This document shows positions 8,787-18,293 of a stretch of DNA of 64,000 bases, piece after piece (position 1 is the first letter of the stretch; each line of letters begins with the position of its first letter). This stretch comes from Glutamicibacter uratoxydans. GTDB lineage: Bacteria > Actinomycetota > Actinomycetes > Actinomycetales > Micrococcaceae. Location of the stretch: positions 111,647 to 175,646 of the forward strand of contig NZ_BJNY01000009.1 in assembly GCF_006539925.1 (NCBI RefSeq). The letters run 5' to 3'. The notes beneath the pieces were generated by a model. The model made no database searches, had not been told where the DNA came from, and was given only the letters and a program-made list of their open reading frames with translations. The position numbers and the translations under genes are program-made.

Positions 8787-9883
8787 GTTCCGCTTGCAGG
8801 GTTTGGCGGCTCGCTGCGCACGCGCTTGCGCATGATGCCGCCAAACCAGCTTCCCAGTAGCACGCCGAAGATGCCGACCAGCGAACCGATCACGGTTTCG
8901 ACCATGCGGTCGTACATCACCGCGGTGGACAGTCCCGAAGCCAGGGAAACGCCCACCAACGCCAGCGGGGTAATGAAGATCTGCGCCATGAAATAGTTGC
9001 GCATCACCAGCATCTCCGCCATGAACTGGAAGAAGCCGATCAGCGCCAGCAGCATCCACAGCGGAGGGTTGGCCAGGATCACCAGCACCATCAGGATCAG
9101 GCCCACCAACGTGCCGAGCACACGGTGGATGCCGCGGTGCAGGCGCAGCTTCGTGGTGTGGCCGACCAGCGGCACCACCGCCGCGACCATGGCCCAGTAG
9201 TTGTGGCCCGCCGACAAGCTGCTGCCCAGGCTGTTGGCCAGTGCGCCGGCCGCGCCGGCGGTCAGGATGTAGAACAGCCCCTCCCACCAGATCGCCGTAC
9301 GCACATTGTCCGACAGCGGCGGCAGGCTGGTGCGCTGCCACAAATTCGTCCACTGCCCGATAGCCCCGGCCGCCCCGATGCCTATGGCCAACGCGATGGT
9401 CAGCACCGCCACCAGCAGCCCCTGCCAGGCAGGCGCAGGATTGGGAATCGAGGCCACGGCAGCAAAGGCGAAGATGTGGAAGAGGGAACCGGTAGGGCGC
9501 AGCCGCATGAACCCTGCCGCCACGGAGCAGATGCCAGCCACCAAAGTGGTCGCGCCGACGATCTGCCACTGCTTCACCGCGGGGTCAGCATGATCGATCC
9601 AGAAGTTGGAGGCGGCCAGCGCGGCGGCGATGACTGCGAAGAACAGCGCTCCGGAGCGCACCTGCATGCGCAGCCTGTTCCAATACCCGTCGACGCGGCC
9701 GTAGACTCCGGTGAAGGCGCCGAACACCGCGAAAATCACCAGATCCATGCGGTTGATGGCCAGCAGGATGATCATCGGGGCAAAAATGCCCACCGCGGTG
9801 CGCAGGCCGATCCAATGGTCCTTGCGGGCAGGGCCCAGCGTGATCAGTGACTTGGCGGAGTCTTTTACATGCTCGAAGGCCAC
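8783..9883 (-). CDS. FUSC-family aromatic-acid-exporter-like membrane protein
   Basis: This integral membrane protein of about 366 residues has two clusters of hydrophobic helices (residues about 25-150 and 195-345), as in FUSC/PF13515 proteins related to fusaric acid and aromatic acid exporters. The motif HRGIHRVLGTLVGLILM (second half) and the first-half WIGLRTAVGIFAPM match the duplicated FUSC pattern. It is shorter than proteobacterial AaeB and lacks a large cytoplasmic domain. I prefer GTG at 9883, with AAGGAAG just upstream; an ATG at 9925 is also in frame. The transported compound is unknown. It ends in a four-base convergent overlap with the DUF4916 gene. Confidence 0.75.
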   Translation of the reverse strand: MAFEHVKDSAKSLITLGPARKDHWIGLRTAVGIFAPMIILLAINRMDLVIFAVFGAFTGVYGRVDGYWNRLRMQVRSGALFFAVIAAALAASNFWIDHADPAVKQWQIVGATTLVAGICSVAAGFMRLRPTGSLFHIFAFAAVASIPNPAPAWQGLLVAVLTIALAIGIGAAGAIGQWTNLWQRTSLPPLSDNVRTAIWWEGLFYILTAGAAGALANSLGSSLSAGHNYWAMVAAVVPLVGHTTKLRLHRGIHRVLGTLVGLILMVLVILANPPLWMLLALIGFFQFMAEMLVMRNYFMAQIFITPLALVGVSLASGLSTAVMYDRMVETVIGSLVGIFGVLLGSWFGGIMRKRVRSEPPNPASGT

Positions 9884-9954
9884 AGCTTCCTTCCGTCGCG
9901 TTGCACACAATGCGTTGGCACCCATTATTCGCCCTGCCCCATGTGAAAGCCTAG

Positions 9955-11313
<1,359 letters not shown>

Positions 11314-11328
11314 CAGCACGCAACTACC

Positions 11329-11356
11329 ATGCGGGTCCACTGAAGTGGGCCCGCAT
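11329..11356 (+). terminator. Hairpin terminator after tgt
   Basis: ATGCGGGTCCACT pairs with AGTGGGCCCGCAT across a 2-base loop, with one internal T/G position. It lies between the convergent tgt and ABC-permease genes, so it may serve both strands, though the T-run is poor. Confidence 0.6.
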
Positions 11357-11373
11357 TGCTGCGTTCAGGGCGG

Positions 11374-12936
11374 CTATCTAAAGAACTTGCTGATCGCGGG
11401 GGCTGCGCACAACGCGGCAATCGCCCAGATGCCCCATGGCACCGGCAGCGCGGGGGCCAGCAGCACGTAGTACAGCACCGCCCCGGAGGCCAGCGCCCGG
11501 ATCAGCGTCATGAATTCCTGCAGCAGGAACGCAGACATGTTCATTTCCGTACTTGCATTGCTGAACAGCTGCGCCCAGTCGCGTTCCCCGCGCTGAGCAT
11601 GAGCCAGTGCAGAAGATGCCAGTGCGGCGGCGCACAGCAGTGCGCCAAGCAGCCAGTTGAACCAGGCGGCGGCCTCCAGGAAGCCAAGCATTCCCAGCCC
11701 CGCGCACCACAGCAGCAGGGCTGCCCCGGCCACCACTGCGCTGAATGCCAAGGCCGTGCGGTGGATCTGAAACGACGTGCGCCCCAGCAGCTCTCCCAGT
11801 TCCTTCTGGGTCGCCACCGGCCTGACTGCCTCAGCCAGGCTGGAATTCAGCACTCCCAGCAGCACCGCCAGCAGCAGGCAGGCGGCCAGCGGGTTGGCCA
11901 CATCGCGGACCAGCAGTACGGCGGCCAGTGCGGCAGCCGATATCGACGCGGCAGGTTTCCATAGGCCCGAACGGAGCCAGCGCAGCGCCAGCACACGCTG
12001 CGCGGCGGGAAGCCTGCCGGTCAACCGGGCGCTGAAGGCACGCCAGGCCGGTGCCGCAGGCTTCATCGTGGCAACTGCCCGGACATCGCCCTGCATCAGT
12101 AGGCCGGCTAATTGCTGCTGATGTATTCCGCCTTCGCGCAGCGCGGCTCCCGGGGTGCCCGCAATGCCCCTGAGCACCCACACGGTCCCGGCACAGCAGA
12201 AGACTGCGGACAGCACCGCCAGCACCTGCCACAACCCTGCACTCCCCAACAGGCTGGCCGCGCTGTCCGAGGAGCCGAAGGCGGCCAGCGCGGCGGCCGT
12301 CGCCGCCAAACCCGCCGCTACAGCACTGCTGATCCTGCGCGCCACGACCTGGCGCCCGCGGATCTGCACCCCGGCCGCGGTCGCCGCCAGCCCGAGTCCC
12401 ATCAGGATAAAGAACACCATGCCCAGGCCGAAGACCGCGGGCATGAATTCGCGACCCACGCCGAAGAAGGCAAGGAACCATAGGAGGCCAAGAAAAACCG
12501 AGCTGCTGGCCCCGAGTCCCAGCGCCTTGAGCCATGCGGGGCGCAGCAGAACCTGCCGGTCGATTGGCAGCGGCAGCCACCAGTCGGCTTTTTCCTGCGC
12601 CAGGCCCAGCGGGCCGGTGAAAAGCATGCATCGGAAGACTGCCGCCAGCATCACCGGCAGGAGGAACACCGACAGCGCATCCACATCCCAGATCGCGGTG
12701 GGCAGCAGCAGATGCGGCACCCCCTGGCCGATCATGACAAAAATCGCCCCATAGAGGGCGCTTGTCAGGTAGGTCAGGGCAACTACCGCGGCCAAAGCCC
12801 ACACGTACATGTCCGAGAAGGCGTCAAAGCGTTCGGCGAACGTCCTTCCGGTGCGGACCCTGCGCAGCACCTGCGAGGGGTCGTAGGCGATGCTCTCCCG
12901 TGGTGTTGTTTCAGCGCTCAAGCCACTGCGCTCCAT
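11374..12936 (-). CDS. ABC-type exporter membrane subunit (DUF6297-like)
   Basis: The 520-residue product has about twelve hydrophobic segments arranged as in large actinobacterial ABC-2-like permeases of the DUF6297 type. These include an N-terminal lead of about 45 residues, a VLTYLTSALYGAIFVMIG segment, and WWLPLPIDRQVLLRP between TMs, a pattern seen in Golvesin/DUF6297 exporters. The start at 12936 overlaps the end of the preceding ATPase gene by 26 bases, which shows translational coupling and a two-gene exporter operon. The substrate is unknown. The family name is my recognition by pattern and should be read as likely, not certain. Confidence 0.7.
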   Translation of the reverse strand: MERSGLSAETTPRESIAYDPSQVLRRVRTGRTFAERFDAFSDMYVWALAAVVALTYLTSALYGAIFVMIGQGVPHLLLPTAIWDVDALSVFLLPVMLAAVFRCMLFTGPLGLAQEKADWWLPLPIDRQVLLRPAWLKALGLGASSSVFLGLLWFLAFFGVGREFMPAVFGLGMVFFILMGLGLAATAAGVQIRGRQVVARRISSAVAAGLAATAAALAAFGSSDSAASLLGSAGLWQVLAVLSAVFCCAGTVWVLRGIAGTPGAALREGGIHQQQLAGLLMQGDVRAVATMKPAAPAWRAFSARLTGRLPAAQRVLALRWLRSGLWKPAASISAAALAAVLLVRDVANPLAACLLLAVLLGVLNSSLAEAVRPVATQKELGELLGRTSFQIHRTALAFSAVVAGAALLLWCAGLGMLGFLEAAAWFNWLLGALLCAAALASSALAHAQRGERDWAQLFSNASTEMNMSAFLLQEFMTLIRALASGAVLYYVLLAPALPVPWGIWAIAALCAAPAISKFFR

Positions 12937-13606
12937 GGGCCGCAGCCATCAGCTGACCCTGGTCTGAGTCCATGAGGAATGCCTCGTCGAGGCAGCTGCG
13001 AAGCATCATCGGGTCATGGGTGACTGCCAGTATCGCCACCGAGTCCCTGCGGTATTCGCCCAGCCTGTCATAGAGGCGCTGCCTGATTTTCACATCGAGG
13101 CGCTGCTCCGGCTCGTCCAGGATCAAGATCTGCGCAGGGCGGATCAGGGTTGCCGCGAGCAGCAGCTTGCGGCGCTGGCCGGAAGATAGTTCCGAGGGCA
13201 GGTTCTGCGCCTGGTCCTGCAGGTCGAAGAATTCCAGCTCCCGGCCCACCTTGGATTTCCATGATGCGAGGCCGTGTCCGCGAGCTGTCATTTCCAGGTG
13301 CTCAGCCACGGTGAGCTCTTCGAAAAATGCGCCGTCGCTGGCCTGGACCGCCACGTTCTGCCGAAATTCTAAAGAATTCTCATTCAGCTCGCGTCCCTTG
13401 TAGGCGACGGTTCCGCCAAGGCTTGGCAGTGCGCCGAGGATGGTCTGAACCAGCGTGGATTTCCCGCTGCCGTTGACCCCGATGACTCCCAGGCCTGCTC
13501 CGGCGCCTATTTCCAGGCTGATCGGACCGCAGATGACCCGGCCCGGATAGCCGATGGTCAGGTCGCTGGCTTGGATCAAGATGTGCTGGTTTTGACCTGT
13601 ATCCAT
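12911..13606 (-). CDS. ABC transporter ATP-binding protein
   Basis: This 231-residue ATPase has Walker A GVNGSGKST (about residues 41-49), a signature LSSGQRRKL in place of LSGGQ (near 140), Walker B ILILDEP (near 160) and a switch His in TH-DP (near 195). It is the first gene of a two-gene operon with the large membrane protein that overlaps its 3' end. The substrate is not identifiable. The start ATG at 13606 is the first in frame. It sits between the two queuosine-related genes, but nothing in its sequence links it to queuosine. Confidence 0.88.
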   Translation of the reverse strand: MDTGQNQHILIQASDLTIGYPGRVICGPISLEIGAGAGLGVIGVNGSGKSTLVQTILGALPSLGGTVAYKGRELNENSLEFRQNVAVQASDGAFFEELTVAEHLEMTARGHGLASWKSKVGRELEFFDLQDQAQNLPSELSSGQRRKLLLAATLIRPAQILILDEPEQRLDVKIRQRLYDRLGEYRRDSVAILAVTHDPMMLRSCLDEAFLMDSDQGQLMAAAHGAQWLER

Positions 13607-13665
13607 GGTTTCAGCCTAGCGAGCCACCCTCCGGCGCCGGATCGGCCCAAGTGATGATTCTTCAG

Positions 13666-14379
13666 CTAGTTCGCAGGGACTAGATTCTGCGCATAGTCCG
13701 GTTCATGTTTTTTGAACCAGCGGATCACCAGCGACGTCACCGGGACGAAGAGAATCTCCACCGCCGTCTTGTAGACAAAGCCGACCAGGACGTAGTTGAT
13801 GAAGTTTCCGCTGTCGGTAATTCCGATCACCGGGGCAGCAATAGCGCAGAAGATCAGGGTGTCGAGAAACTCTCCCACGCCGCTGGACCCGATCAAACGG
13901 GCAATGAGCCCGCGCTCTCCGGTGCGTTCCTTGAGCTTGACCAAGACCCAGGAATTCGCGAGCTGGCCTACTAGGAAGCCAGCCGCCGAGGCAATGACGA
14001 TCTGCCAGATCGGCCCCAAGGTACGTTCCAGCGCCTCTTGTCCGTCATAGAAATCTGCGGCTGGCAGCTGGATCATGACCCAGAAACTGGCAACAGCAAA
14101 GAAGGCGAGTGCGAAGGTGGTGATGATCGAGCGGCGGGCAGCCTTCAATCCGTAGACCTCAGAGATGACGTCTCCGAGGATGTAGGCCAGCGGGAAGAGG
14201 AAGAACCCGCCGTCGGTAATCAACGGGCCGAGGGTTACGCCCTTGGAAGCGCCGATATTCGAGAGGATGACTACCGCGCTCATCAATGCGAGAACTGTCG
14301 AAAAGTATGGTGAGCCTGCTGAAGCAAAGACTGCTTTGTTAACGCGGGATGCCGCGGTTTTGGCGTTGAGATCGCCCAT
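13666..14379 (-). CDS. yhhQ: Queuosine-precursor transporter (YhhQ/VUT family)
   Basis: This inner-membrane protein of 237 residues has about six hydrophobic segments and the VUT-family marks GPLITDGGFFLFPLAYILGDVISEVYG and GSSGVGEFLDTLIFC. YhhQ proteins take up preQ0/preQ1 or queuine. The start is the ATG at 14379, eight bases after AAGGA; an in-frame TTG at 14397 would place the ribosome site inside the gene. With tgt it forms a salvage route: import of the precursor, then base exchange in tRNA. I looked for a compact preQ1 riboswitch in the upstream region and saw none. Confidence 0.88.
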   Translation of the reverse strand: MGDLNAKTAASRVNKAVFASAGSPYFSTVLALMSAVVILSNIGASKGVTLGPLITDGGFFLFPLAYILGDVISEVYGLKAARRSIITTFALAFFAVASFWVMIQLPAADFYDGQEALERTLGPIWQIVIASAAGFLVGQLANSWVLVKLKERTGERGLIARLIGSSGVGEFLDTLIFCAIAAPVIGITDSGNFINYVLVGFVYKTAVEILFVPVTSLVIRWFKKHEPDYAQNLVPAN

Positions 14380-14676
14380 GAGATTGTTCCTTGTCAAAGT
14401 GGTTCGCCAAGGCCGGTCTGCCGAATCCCGATAAGCGTCGATTTCTTTTCCGCCGGGTATTGATCTGCAGCTGGCCTCGCTGTATTAGCACTTGCTGATT
14501 CAAGTATCCCATGAGGCAAATTTTCACAACCCGTGACCTACTTCATACCAACGAGTAATTAAGAAGCTGTTTTTTCGAAATTCAACACTTCACTAGTAGT
14601 TCTTTGGAAAAGAAAATCGAGGTATCAAGAACCAACGTGACCCGGCTCCCGAACTTCCGCAGAGATTTTTCAAGTT
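14380..14676. other. Intergenic region between yhhQ and tetR
   Basis: About 300 bases separate these divergent genes. The DNA is AT-richer than its neighbours and contains no open frame with coding character. I see no tRNA and no clear riboswitch. Short ORFs here lack family resemblance. Confidence 0.5.
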
Positions 14677-14705
14677 TTTGAACGCGTTCAAATAATGGGT
14701 ACACT
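14677..14705 (+). promoter_or_regulatory. tetR promoter with overlapping palindromic operator
   Basis: TTTGAACGCGTTCAAA (14677-14692) is a perfect 16-bp palindrome. The -35 hexamer TTGAAC (14678-14683) lies inside it, and a -10-like TACACT follows at 14700-14705 after a 16-base spacer. A repressor bound here would block RNA polymerase, as expected for TetR autoregulation. The tetR start is 31 bases beyond the -10. Confidence 0.6.
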
Positions 14706-14736
14706 GGGGTGAATCAACACAGGATCAAGGGAGTCG

Positions 14737-15441
14737 ATGAAAAGCCAGCCACGGACTCACAAGGGGCAGGCCACCCAGGCCAAGCTCCTGCATACCGCGC
14801 TGGAATGCTTCGCGGCTCAGGGGTACCGAGCTTCGAGCATGCGCGTGATCGCTGCCCGCGCCGGGGTGTCGCTCTCGCACGCCTACTATTACTTCCAGTC
14901 CAAGGAAGACATCGTCGCCCAGCTGCTGTTGAATCTGCGCACAGAGCAGCTCCAAAAATGCGTTGCCCATCTGGACGAGGGAAACACCCTCGAAAGCAAT
15001 ATCCGAGTTGTCTACGATGCAGCGTTGGAAGTCATGGAGCCCTATCACGATTTCGGCCCGACATTCCTCAAAGTTCTGCTTTCCCGCGAAGCGGCCAACG
15101 AGGAAATCGCGCACATTGAACTGTCACTCTGGGAAAAGGCAGTCGCCGGTTCCCGCCCGCTGCCGCCACTGGGCATTCGACGCGATCTGCCGCGGTTTCT
15201 CTGGCTGCTCTCCAACCAGGTATTCACCGCGTGGGCCTATGACAATTCCAAGGACCACCGCCGGTCAAAGCTTCTGATGAAGAACACCGCCCCGGTAGTT
15301 GCCAAATTTGCAGTCCTCTGCCGGCTTCCCGTGGTCCGTTCGCTGTTCGAAGACGTCCTGTCCCTGCTGGACTCCGGGAAAGACATCCACGACGAGCCTG
15401 CTTCCGGCGACCACAAGTCCGCAGCCGCCCGCGCCTCCTGA
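14737..15441 (+). CDS. TetR/AcrR-family transcriptional regulator
   Basis: This 234-residue one-component repressor has an N-terminal helix-turn-helix (AALECFAAQGYRASSMRVIAARAG..., about residues 20-50, ending in LSHAYYYFQSKEDIVAQLL, the classic TetR recognition and hinge signature) and a larger helical ligand domain. A disordered tail (DEPASGDHKSAAARAS) follows. The ATG at 14737 has an AAGGGAG ribosome site. A perfect palindrome overlapping its -35 box suggests autoregulation. No obvious target enzyme lies beside it, so the ligand and regulon are unknown; the palindrome could be used to find other targets. Confidence 0.88.
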   Translation: MKSQPRTHKGQATQAKLLHTALECFAAQGYRASSMRVIAARAGVSLSHAYYYFQSKEDIVAQLLLNLRTEQLQKCVAHLDEGNTLESNIRVVYDAALEVMEPYHDFGPTFLKVLLSREAANEEIAHIELSLWEKAVAGSRPLPPLGIRRDLPRFLWLLSNQVFTAWAYDNSKDHRRSKLLMKNTAPVVAKFAVLCRLPVVRSLFEDVLSLLDSGKDIHDEPASGDHKSAAARAS

Positions 15442-15585
15442 ACCGTGCGCAAGCCCAGCTTCGCTGCAGCCGCATGCTCCGCCTCGCAGTTCGTTGTCAG
15501 CGGACATACAGAAGCAAGCGGGTTTTAGGCGTAAAGTCGAAGTTATCACTGGGCTTTGTCTAGCTTCGAAGGAGTACGAATAACA

Positions 15586-16200
15586 ATGAGCGGTACGACA
15601 CGTGCACTGCCTGCCTGGACCGAGGCCTACGCCCTGCTCCGCGACCGCATAGCGTCATTTCCGAAGCCGGGGGAAATCCGCTCCGTCAACCACGACGGCG
15701 AAGACGTTGAAATCCTCAGCTACTGGCCGGACGCCTCATGGAGTGCACCGGCAGACGCCCAGCGCCTGATCTTCCTCGGTGCTCCCAACGAGCAGACCGC
15801 AGCCGCCCTGCGCAGCGCAGGCTGGAACGAATCTGCAAAGATGGCGCTCCTGGCAGGAAAACCCGACGACGTTGAACAGGTAGTCAAGCTCCCCGACACC
15901 TCCGCACTATTTGAAGCCCCAATGGATGACTACGACGTCGTCGAGATCACCGACTTCGACCGCCCGGTTGCCCGCGGCCGCATGCACTATGGATCGACCT
16001 TCGGGCTGCTCTCCGATCCAGACCTCTACGCGCCAAGCGACCCCGATGTTGCCCGCCGTGCGGTCCTCGCCAATTTTGCAGGCGCCGCCTTCGGCCACGG
16101 TTTACCATGGCTATTGTTGGTCGCAACCAGCCAGAACGCAGCGAACCTCGCCGAAGGCTGGTCAAAGGCAACCGACTTGAGCTTCTGGCAACAGGGCTAA
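15586..16200 (+). CDS. Hypothetical protein, weakly GNAT-like C-terminal half
   Basis: The 204-residue product is not recognised. The second half has features that resemble a degenerate GNAT fold: a strand-like segment GRMHYGSTFGLLSD, then a helix ANFAGAAFGHGLPWLLLVA, and SQNAANLAEGW, which recalls the xxNxxAxxLYxxxGF region of N-acetyltransferases. The acetyl-CoA loop (Q/RxxGxG/A) is missing, so activity is doubtful. The ATG at 15586 follows AAGGAG with 11 bases. It lies 34 bases before the kinase gene on the same strand and may share its transcript. Confidence 0.65.
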   Translation: MSGTTRALPAWTEAYALLRDRIASFPKPGEIRSVNHDGEDVEILSYWPDASWSAPADAQRLIFLGAPNEQTAAALRSAGWNESAKMALLAGKPDDVEQVVKLPDTSALFEAPMDDYDVVEITDFDRPVARGRMHYGSTFGLLSDPDLYAPSDPDVARRAVLANFAGAAFGHGLPWLLLVATSQNAANLAEGWSKATDLSFWQQG

Positions 16201-16233
16201 TCCTCTTCAACCCGCACTACCGCATTTGGGACT

Positions 16234-17058
16234 ATGACTAATACAAACACCGCAAGCAGCCCCGCCTTCACCCTGACCATCGCAGGTTCTGAAGCTACCG
16301 GCGGCGCTGGCGCACAGGCCGACCTGAAGACCTTCCAGGAGCTGGGCACCTACGGCATCGTTGCCTTGACCTGCATCGTCTCCTTCGACCCGAAGGATTC
16401 CTGGAACCACCGCTTCGTGCCAGTTGACCAGCAAGTCATCGCCGACCAGCTGGAAGCCATCCAGACCTGCTACGAAGGCCAGCTGAGCACCGTCAAGCTG
16501 GGCATGATGGGTTCGCCGGCAACCATCAACACCGTTGCCACCGCATTGAAGTCCCAGCAGTGGGACAACGTGCTGCTTGACCCGGTCCTGATCTGCAAGG
16601 GCCAGGAGCCAGGCCACGCACTGGACACCGATGAGGCGCTGAAGGCAAACCTTCTGCCATTGGCAACCTTCGTCACTCCGAACCACTTCGAGGCCGAGCA
16701 GCTCTCCGGAATGACCATTTCCTCCGAAGAGGACCTGATTGCCGCGGCCAAGAAGATCCACGAGATCTCCGGTGCTGCGGTGCTGGCCAAGGGCGGCGTG
16801 CGCATCGCCGGCGAGGACGCTGTTGACGTGTTCTACGACGGCACCACCCTTGAGGTGCTGCGCGAGAAGAAGGTCGGAGAGGTCGCCGTTTCCGGCGCAG
16901 GCTGCTCGCTGGCGGCAGCGGTCACCGCTGAACTGGCCAAGGGCGCTTCCCCTCTCGAAGCGGCACGCGCCGCCAAGGCCTTCGTCACCGAAGGCATCCG
17001 CAACCGCGTTTCGGGCAAGACCCCGTTTGACGCGCTGTGGCAGGGCGGCCGCCGCTAA
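16234..17058 (+). CDS. pdxK: Pyridoxine/hydroxymethylpyrimidine kinase (PdxK/ThiD family)
   Basis: This ribokinase-fold kinase of 274 residues phosphorylates pyridoxal/pyridoxine or hydroxymethylpyrimidine with ATP. The N-terminal TIAGSEATGGAGAQADLKTF is the substrate-binding signature of the ThiD/PdxK group, and VTPNHFEAEQLSG and the anion-hole motif SGAGCSLAAAVTAELAKG (near residues 222-239) are seen. The GAGC, rather than GTGC, anion hole and the single-domain length point to the Bacillus PdxK subgroup, so I favour pyridoxal kinase, but ThiD cannot be excluded. A clear terminator follows. Confidence 0.82.
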   Translation: MTNTNTASSPAFTLTIAGSEATGGAGAQADLKTFQELGTYGIVALTCIVSFDPKDSWNHRFVPVDQQVIADQLEAIQTCYEGQLSTVKLGMMGSPATINTVATALKSQQWDNVLLDPVLICKGQEPGHALDTDEALKANLLPLATFVTPNHFEAEQLSGMTISSEEDLIAAAKKIHEISGAAVLAKGGVRIAGEDAVDVFYDGTTLEVLREKKVGEVAVSGAGCSLAAAVTAELAKGASPLEAARAAKAFVTEGIRNRVSGKTPFDALWQGGRR

Positions 17059-17077
17059 ATCCTAGCTGCAGCTTGTT

Positions 17078-17116
17078 GAACGCCGGTGGACCACAGCGGT
17101 CTGCCGGCGTTCTTTT
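17078..17116 (+). terminator. Rho-independent terminator after pdxK
   Basis: The 15-base arms GAACGCCGGTGGACC and GGTCTGCCGGCGTTC pair with two internal mismatches around a short loop, followed by TTTT at 17113-17116. Confidence 0.85.
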
Positions 17117-17139
17117 CGTCTCATCTAAGCGCTCTGGGC

Positions 17140-17169
17140 TTGGAAGCCAGCGAATTAAGTTGTTAGGCT
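17140..17169 (+). promoter_or_regulatory. Promoter candidate for the FBP-domain gene
   Basis: TTGGAA (17140-17145) and TAGGCT (17164-17169) are separated by 18 bases. Transcription would start near 17176, giving an untranslated leader of about 270 bases that contains the multi-stem structure described separately. Confidence 0.45.
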
Positions 17170-17211
17170 AGTTGAGGATTTTCAATTAGTTGCGTGTCTG
17201 GACACGGGAAA

Positions 17212-17318
17212 GGGCGGTCGGCTATGCAAGCCACTTTGATGCTCTACCCGTTCGTCCCCGCGGCGGACGGGGCCATCGCAGAATAACTCCGGCGCCGATC
17301 CATATCGGTTGACCGCCC
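17212..17318 (+). ncRNA. Candidate structured leader RNA upstream of the FBP-domain gene
   Basis: A closed multi-stem fold can be drawn by eye. P1: GGGCGGTC (17212-17219) pairs with GACCGCCC (17311-17318), 91 bases apart. Inside are P2 (GGCT 17220-17223 with AGCC 17229-17232), P3 (CCCGTTCG 17247-17254 with CGGACGGG 17264-17271, one T-G pair) and P4 (CCGAT 17295-17299 with ATCGG 17304-17308). Stems around a junction, closed by a long-range helix and placed in a long 5' leader, are typical of riboswitches or attenuators. It matches no riboswitch class I know. No covariation test could be run. Confidence 0.5.
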
Positions 17319-17443
17319 TTCGGTGATGCCCTGGACTTCCTCCAGCATGGGGACCTTTCTTTGCTATTTCATTCAGCGCACCTTCATGCGCTGACCCGCC
17401 AGGCACAGGCCTTGCGGCAAAAGAACTTTTCCAAGGACACACC

Positions 17444-17932
17444 ATGCAGCCATTGACCGAAAAAATGATCCGTTCCAGCTTCATCAACGCCAGCCGCCAG
17501 GAAGCGAAGAAACTCACCCTCCCGGAGAACTTCTCCACCCTTGACTGGGACCAGCTGGACTACTTGGGCTGGCGCGATCCCAAGATGCCGCAGCGCGGCT
17601 ACATGATCTACACCGACTCCGAGGGACAGACCCGCGGCCTGCTGCTGCGCGTCACCGAAGGCGGGCGCAAGCCCGGCAGCTCAGCCATGTGCGAGATGTG
17701 CCGCGACGTAACAATTCCTTGTTCGGTTGGCATGTTCACGACACGGCGCTCGGGGCAGTCGGGCCGCGACGGCAACACCTTAGGCACCCTCATCTGCCTG
17801 CACTTCGAATGCTCTTCGAACGTGCGCATCCCGCCTCCCAAGGATCCGATCAACCCCGATCCGATGGTCGTCGTTGCCCAGAGGATCGACATGCTTGATG
17901 AACGCGTCAACGCCTTCATCAACAGGGTGTAG
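17444..17932 (+). CDS. FBP-domain protein (elongation factor G-binding, FusB-like zinc finger)
   Basis: This 162-residue protein belongs to the FBP_C family, named for the treble-clef zinc domain of FusB/FusC-type proteins that bind elongation factor G and free it from stalled, fusidic-acid-blocked ribosomes. The zinc ligands seen are CEMC (near residues 83-86) and a second C...C pair in ICLHFECSSNVRIPP (near 124-130). GRDGNTLGTLICLHFECS is typical of actinobacterial FBP proteins. The N-terminal half (WDQLDYLGWRDPKMPQRGYMIY) is the other conserved part. The ATG follows AAGGACACACC. The long structured leader suggests control at the RNA level, perhaps by translation stress; that is inference. 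A perfect terminator follows. Confidence 0.83.
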   Translation: MQPLTEKMIRSSFINASRQEAKKLTLPENFSTLDWDQLDYLGWRDPKMPQRGYMIYTDSEGQTRGLLLRVTEGGRKPGSSAMCEMCRDVTIPCSVGMFTTRRSGQSGRDGNTLGTLICLHFECSSNVRIPPPKDPINPDPMVVVAQRIDMLDERVNAFINRV

Positions 17933-17935
17933 GCC

Positions 17936-17970
17936 AAGTGCTGCCAGCTTTTGCTGGCAGCACTTTTTCT
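17936..17970 (+). terminator. Rho-independent terminator after the FBP-domain gene
   Basis: A perfect 13-bp stem, AAGTGCTGCCAGC with GCTGGCAGCACTT, and a TTTT loop are followed by a T-rich tail. Confidence 0.92.
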
Positions 17971-18135
17971 TTTGCAGGTTGTTGACCGACCGGTAACAAT
18001 GCGTCGAATAACTCTAAAAATATCGACGCTGGCCAGGGGCCGGATTCTCGGCTTTCACTTGGAATTCCTAGGATCCAACTATGAAATCCTACTTTTACAG
18101 TTCCTTGGCGATTTCGGACATTATTCAACAACCCC

Positions 18136-18163
18136 TTGATATATGAGCTGGGTCACCTATGAT
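18136..18163 (+). promoter_or_regulatory. Promoter candidate for the secreted subtilase, with palindromes nearby
   Basis: TTGATA (18136-18141) and TATGAT (18158-18163) with a 16-base spacer form a good housekeeping promoter. The transcript would carry a 5' leader of about 124 bases containing the perfect palindrome CCCGTTAACGGG (18248-18259). Upstream, GCGTCGA (18001-18007) and TCGACGC (18023-18029) form an inverted repeat. Between the previous terminator and this promoter I see no gene. Confidence 0.5.
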
Positions 18164-18293
18164 TCCAAACTAGGGACTTTGGCGCTTCAGCGGACGCCGG
18201 GCCCTGGATCGATCATCATCGCCCGCATCGCTTTGTCGTATCGGCCGCCCGTTAACGGGTGTTATTCCGCTGTCCAGCTCGGCTAGGAGAATC

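Noticed and set aside
14339..14527. A 62-codon minus-strand frame overlapping the yhhQ start region
   Set aside because: It overlaps the start of yhhQ, including its ribosome site, in another frame and shows no domain or conserved feature.
14533..14544. 12-base match GTGACCTACTTC shared with the aceA upstream region (51929-51940)
   Set aside because: A 12-base identity is expected many times by chance in 64 kb, and the yhhQ/tetR region has no link to acetate metabolism.
14380..14676. preQ1 riboswitch upstream of the queuosine-precursor transporter
   Set aside because: I looked for the small H-type pseudoknot with an A-rich tail before the start codon and found no convincing match on the minus strand.
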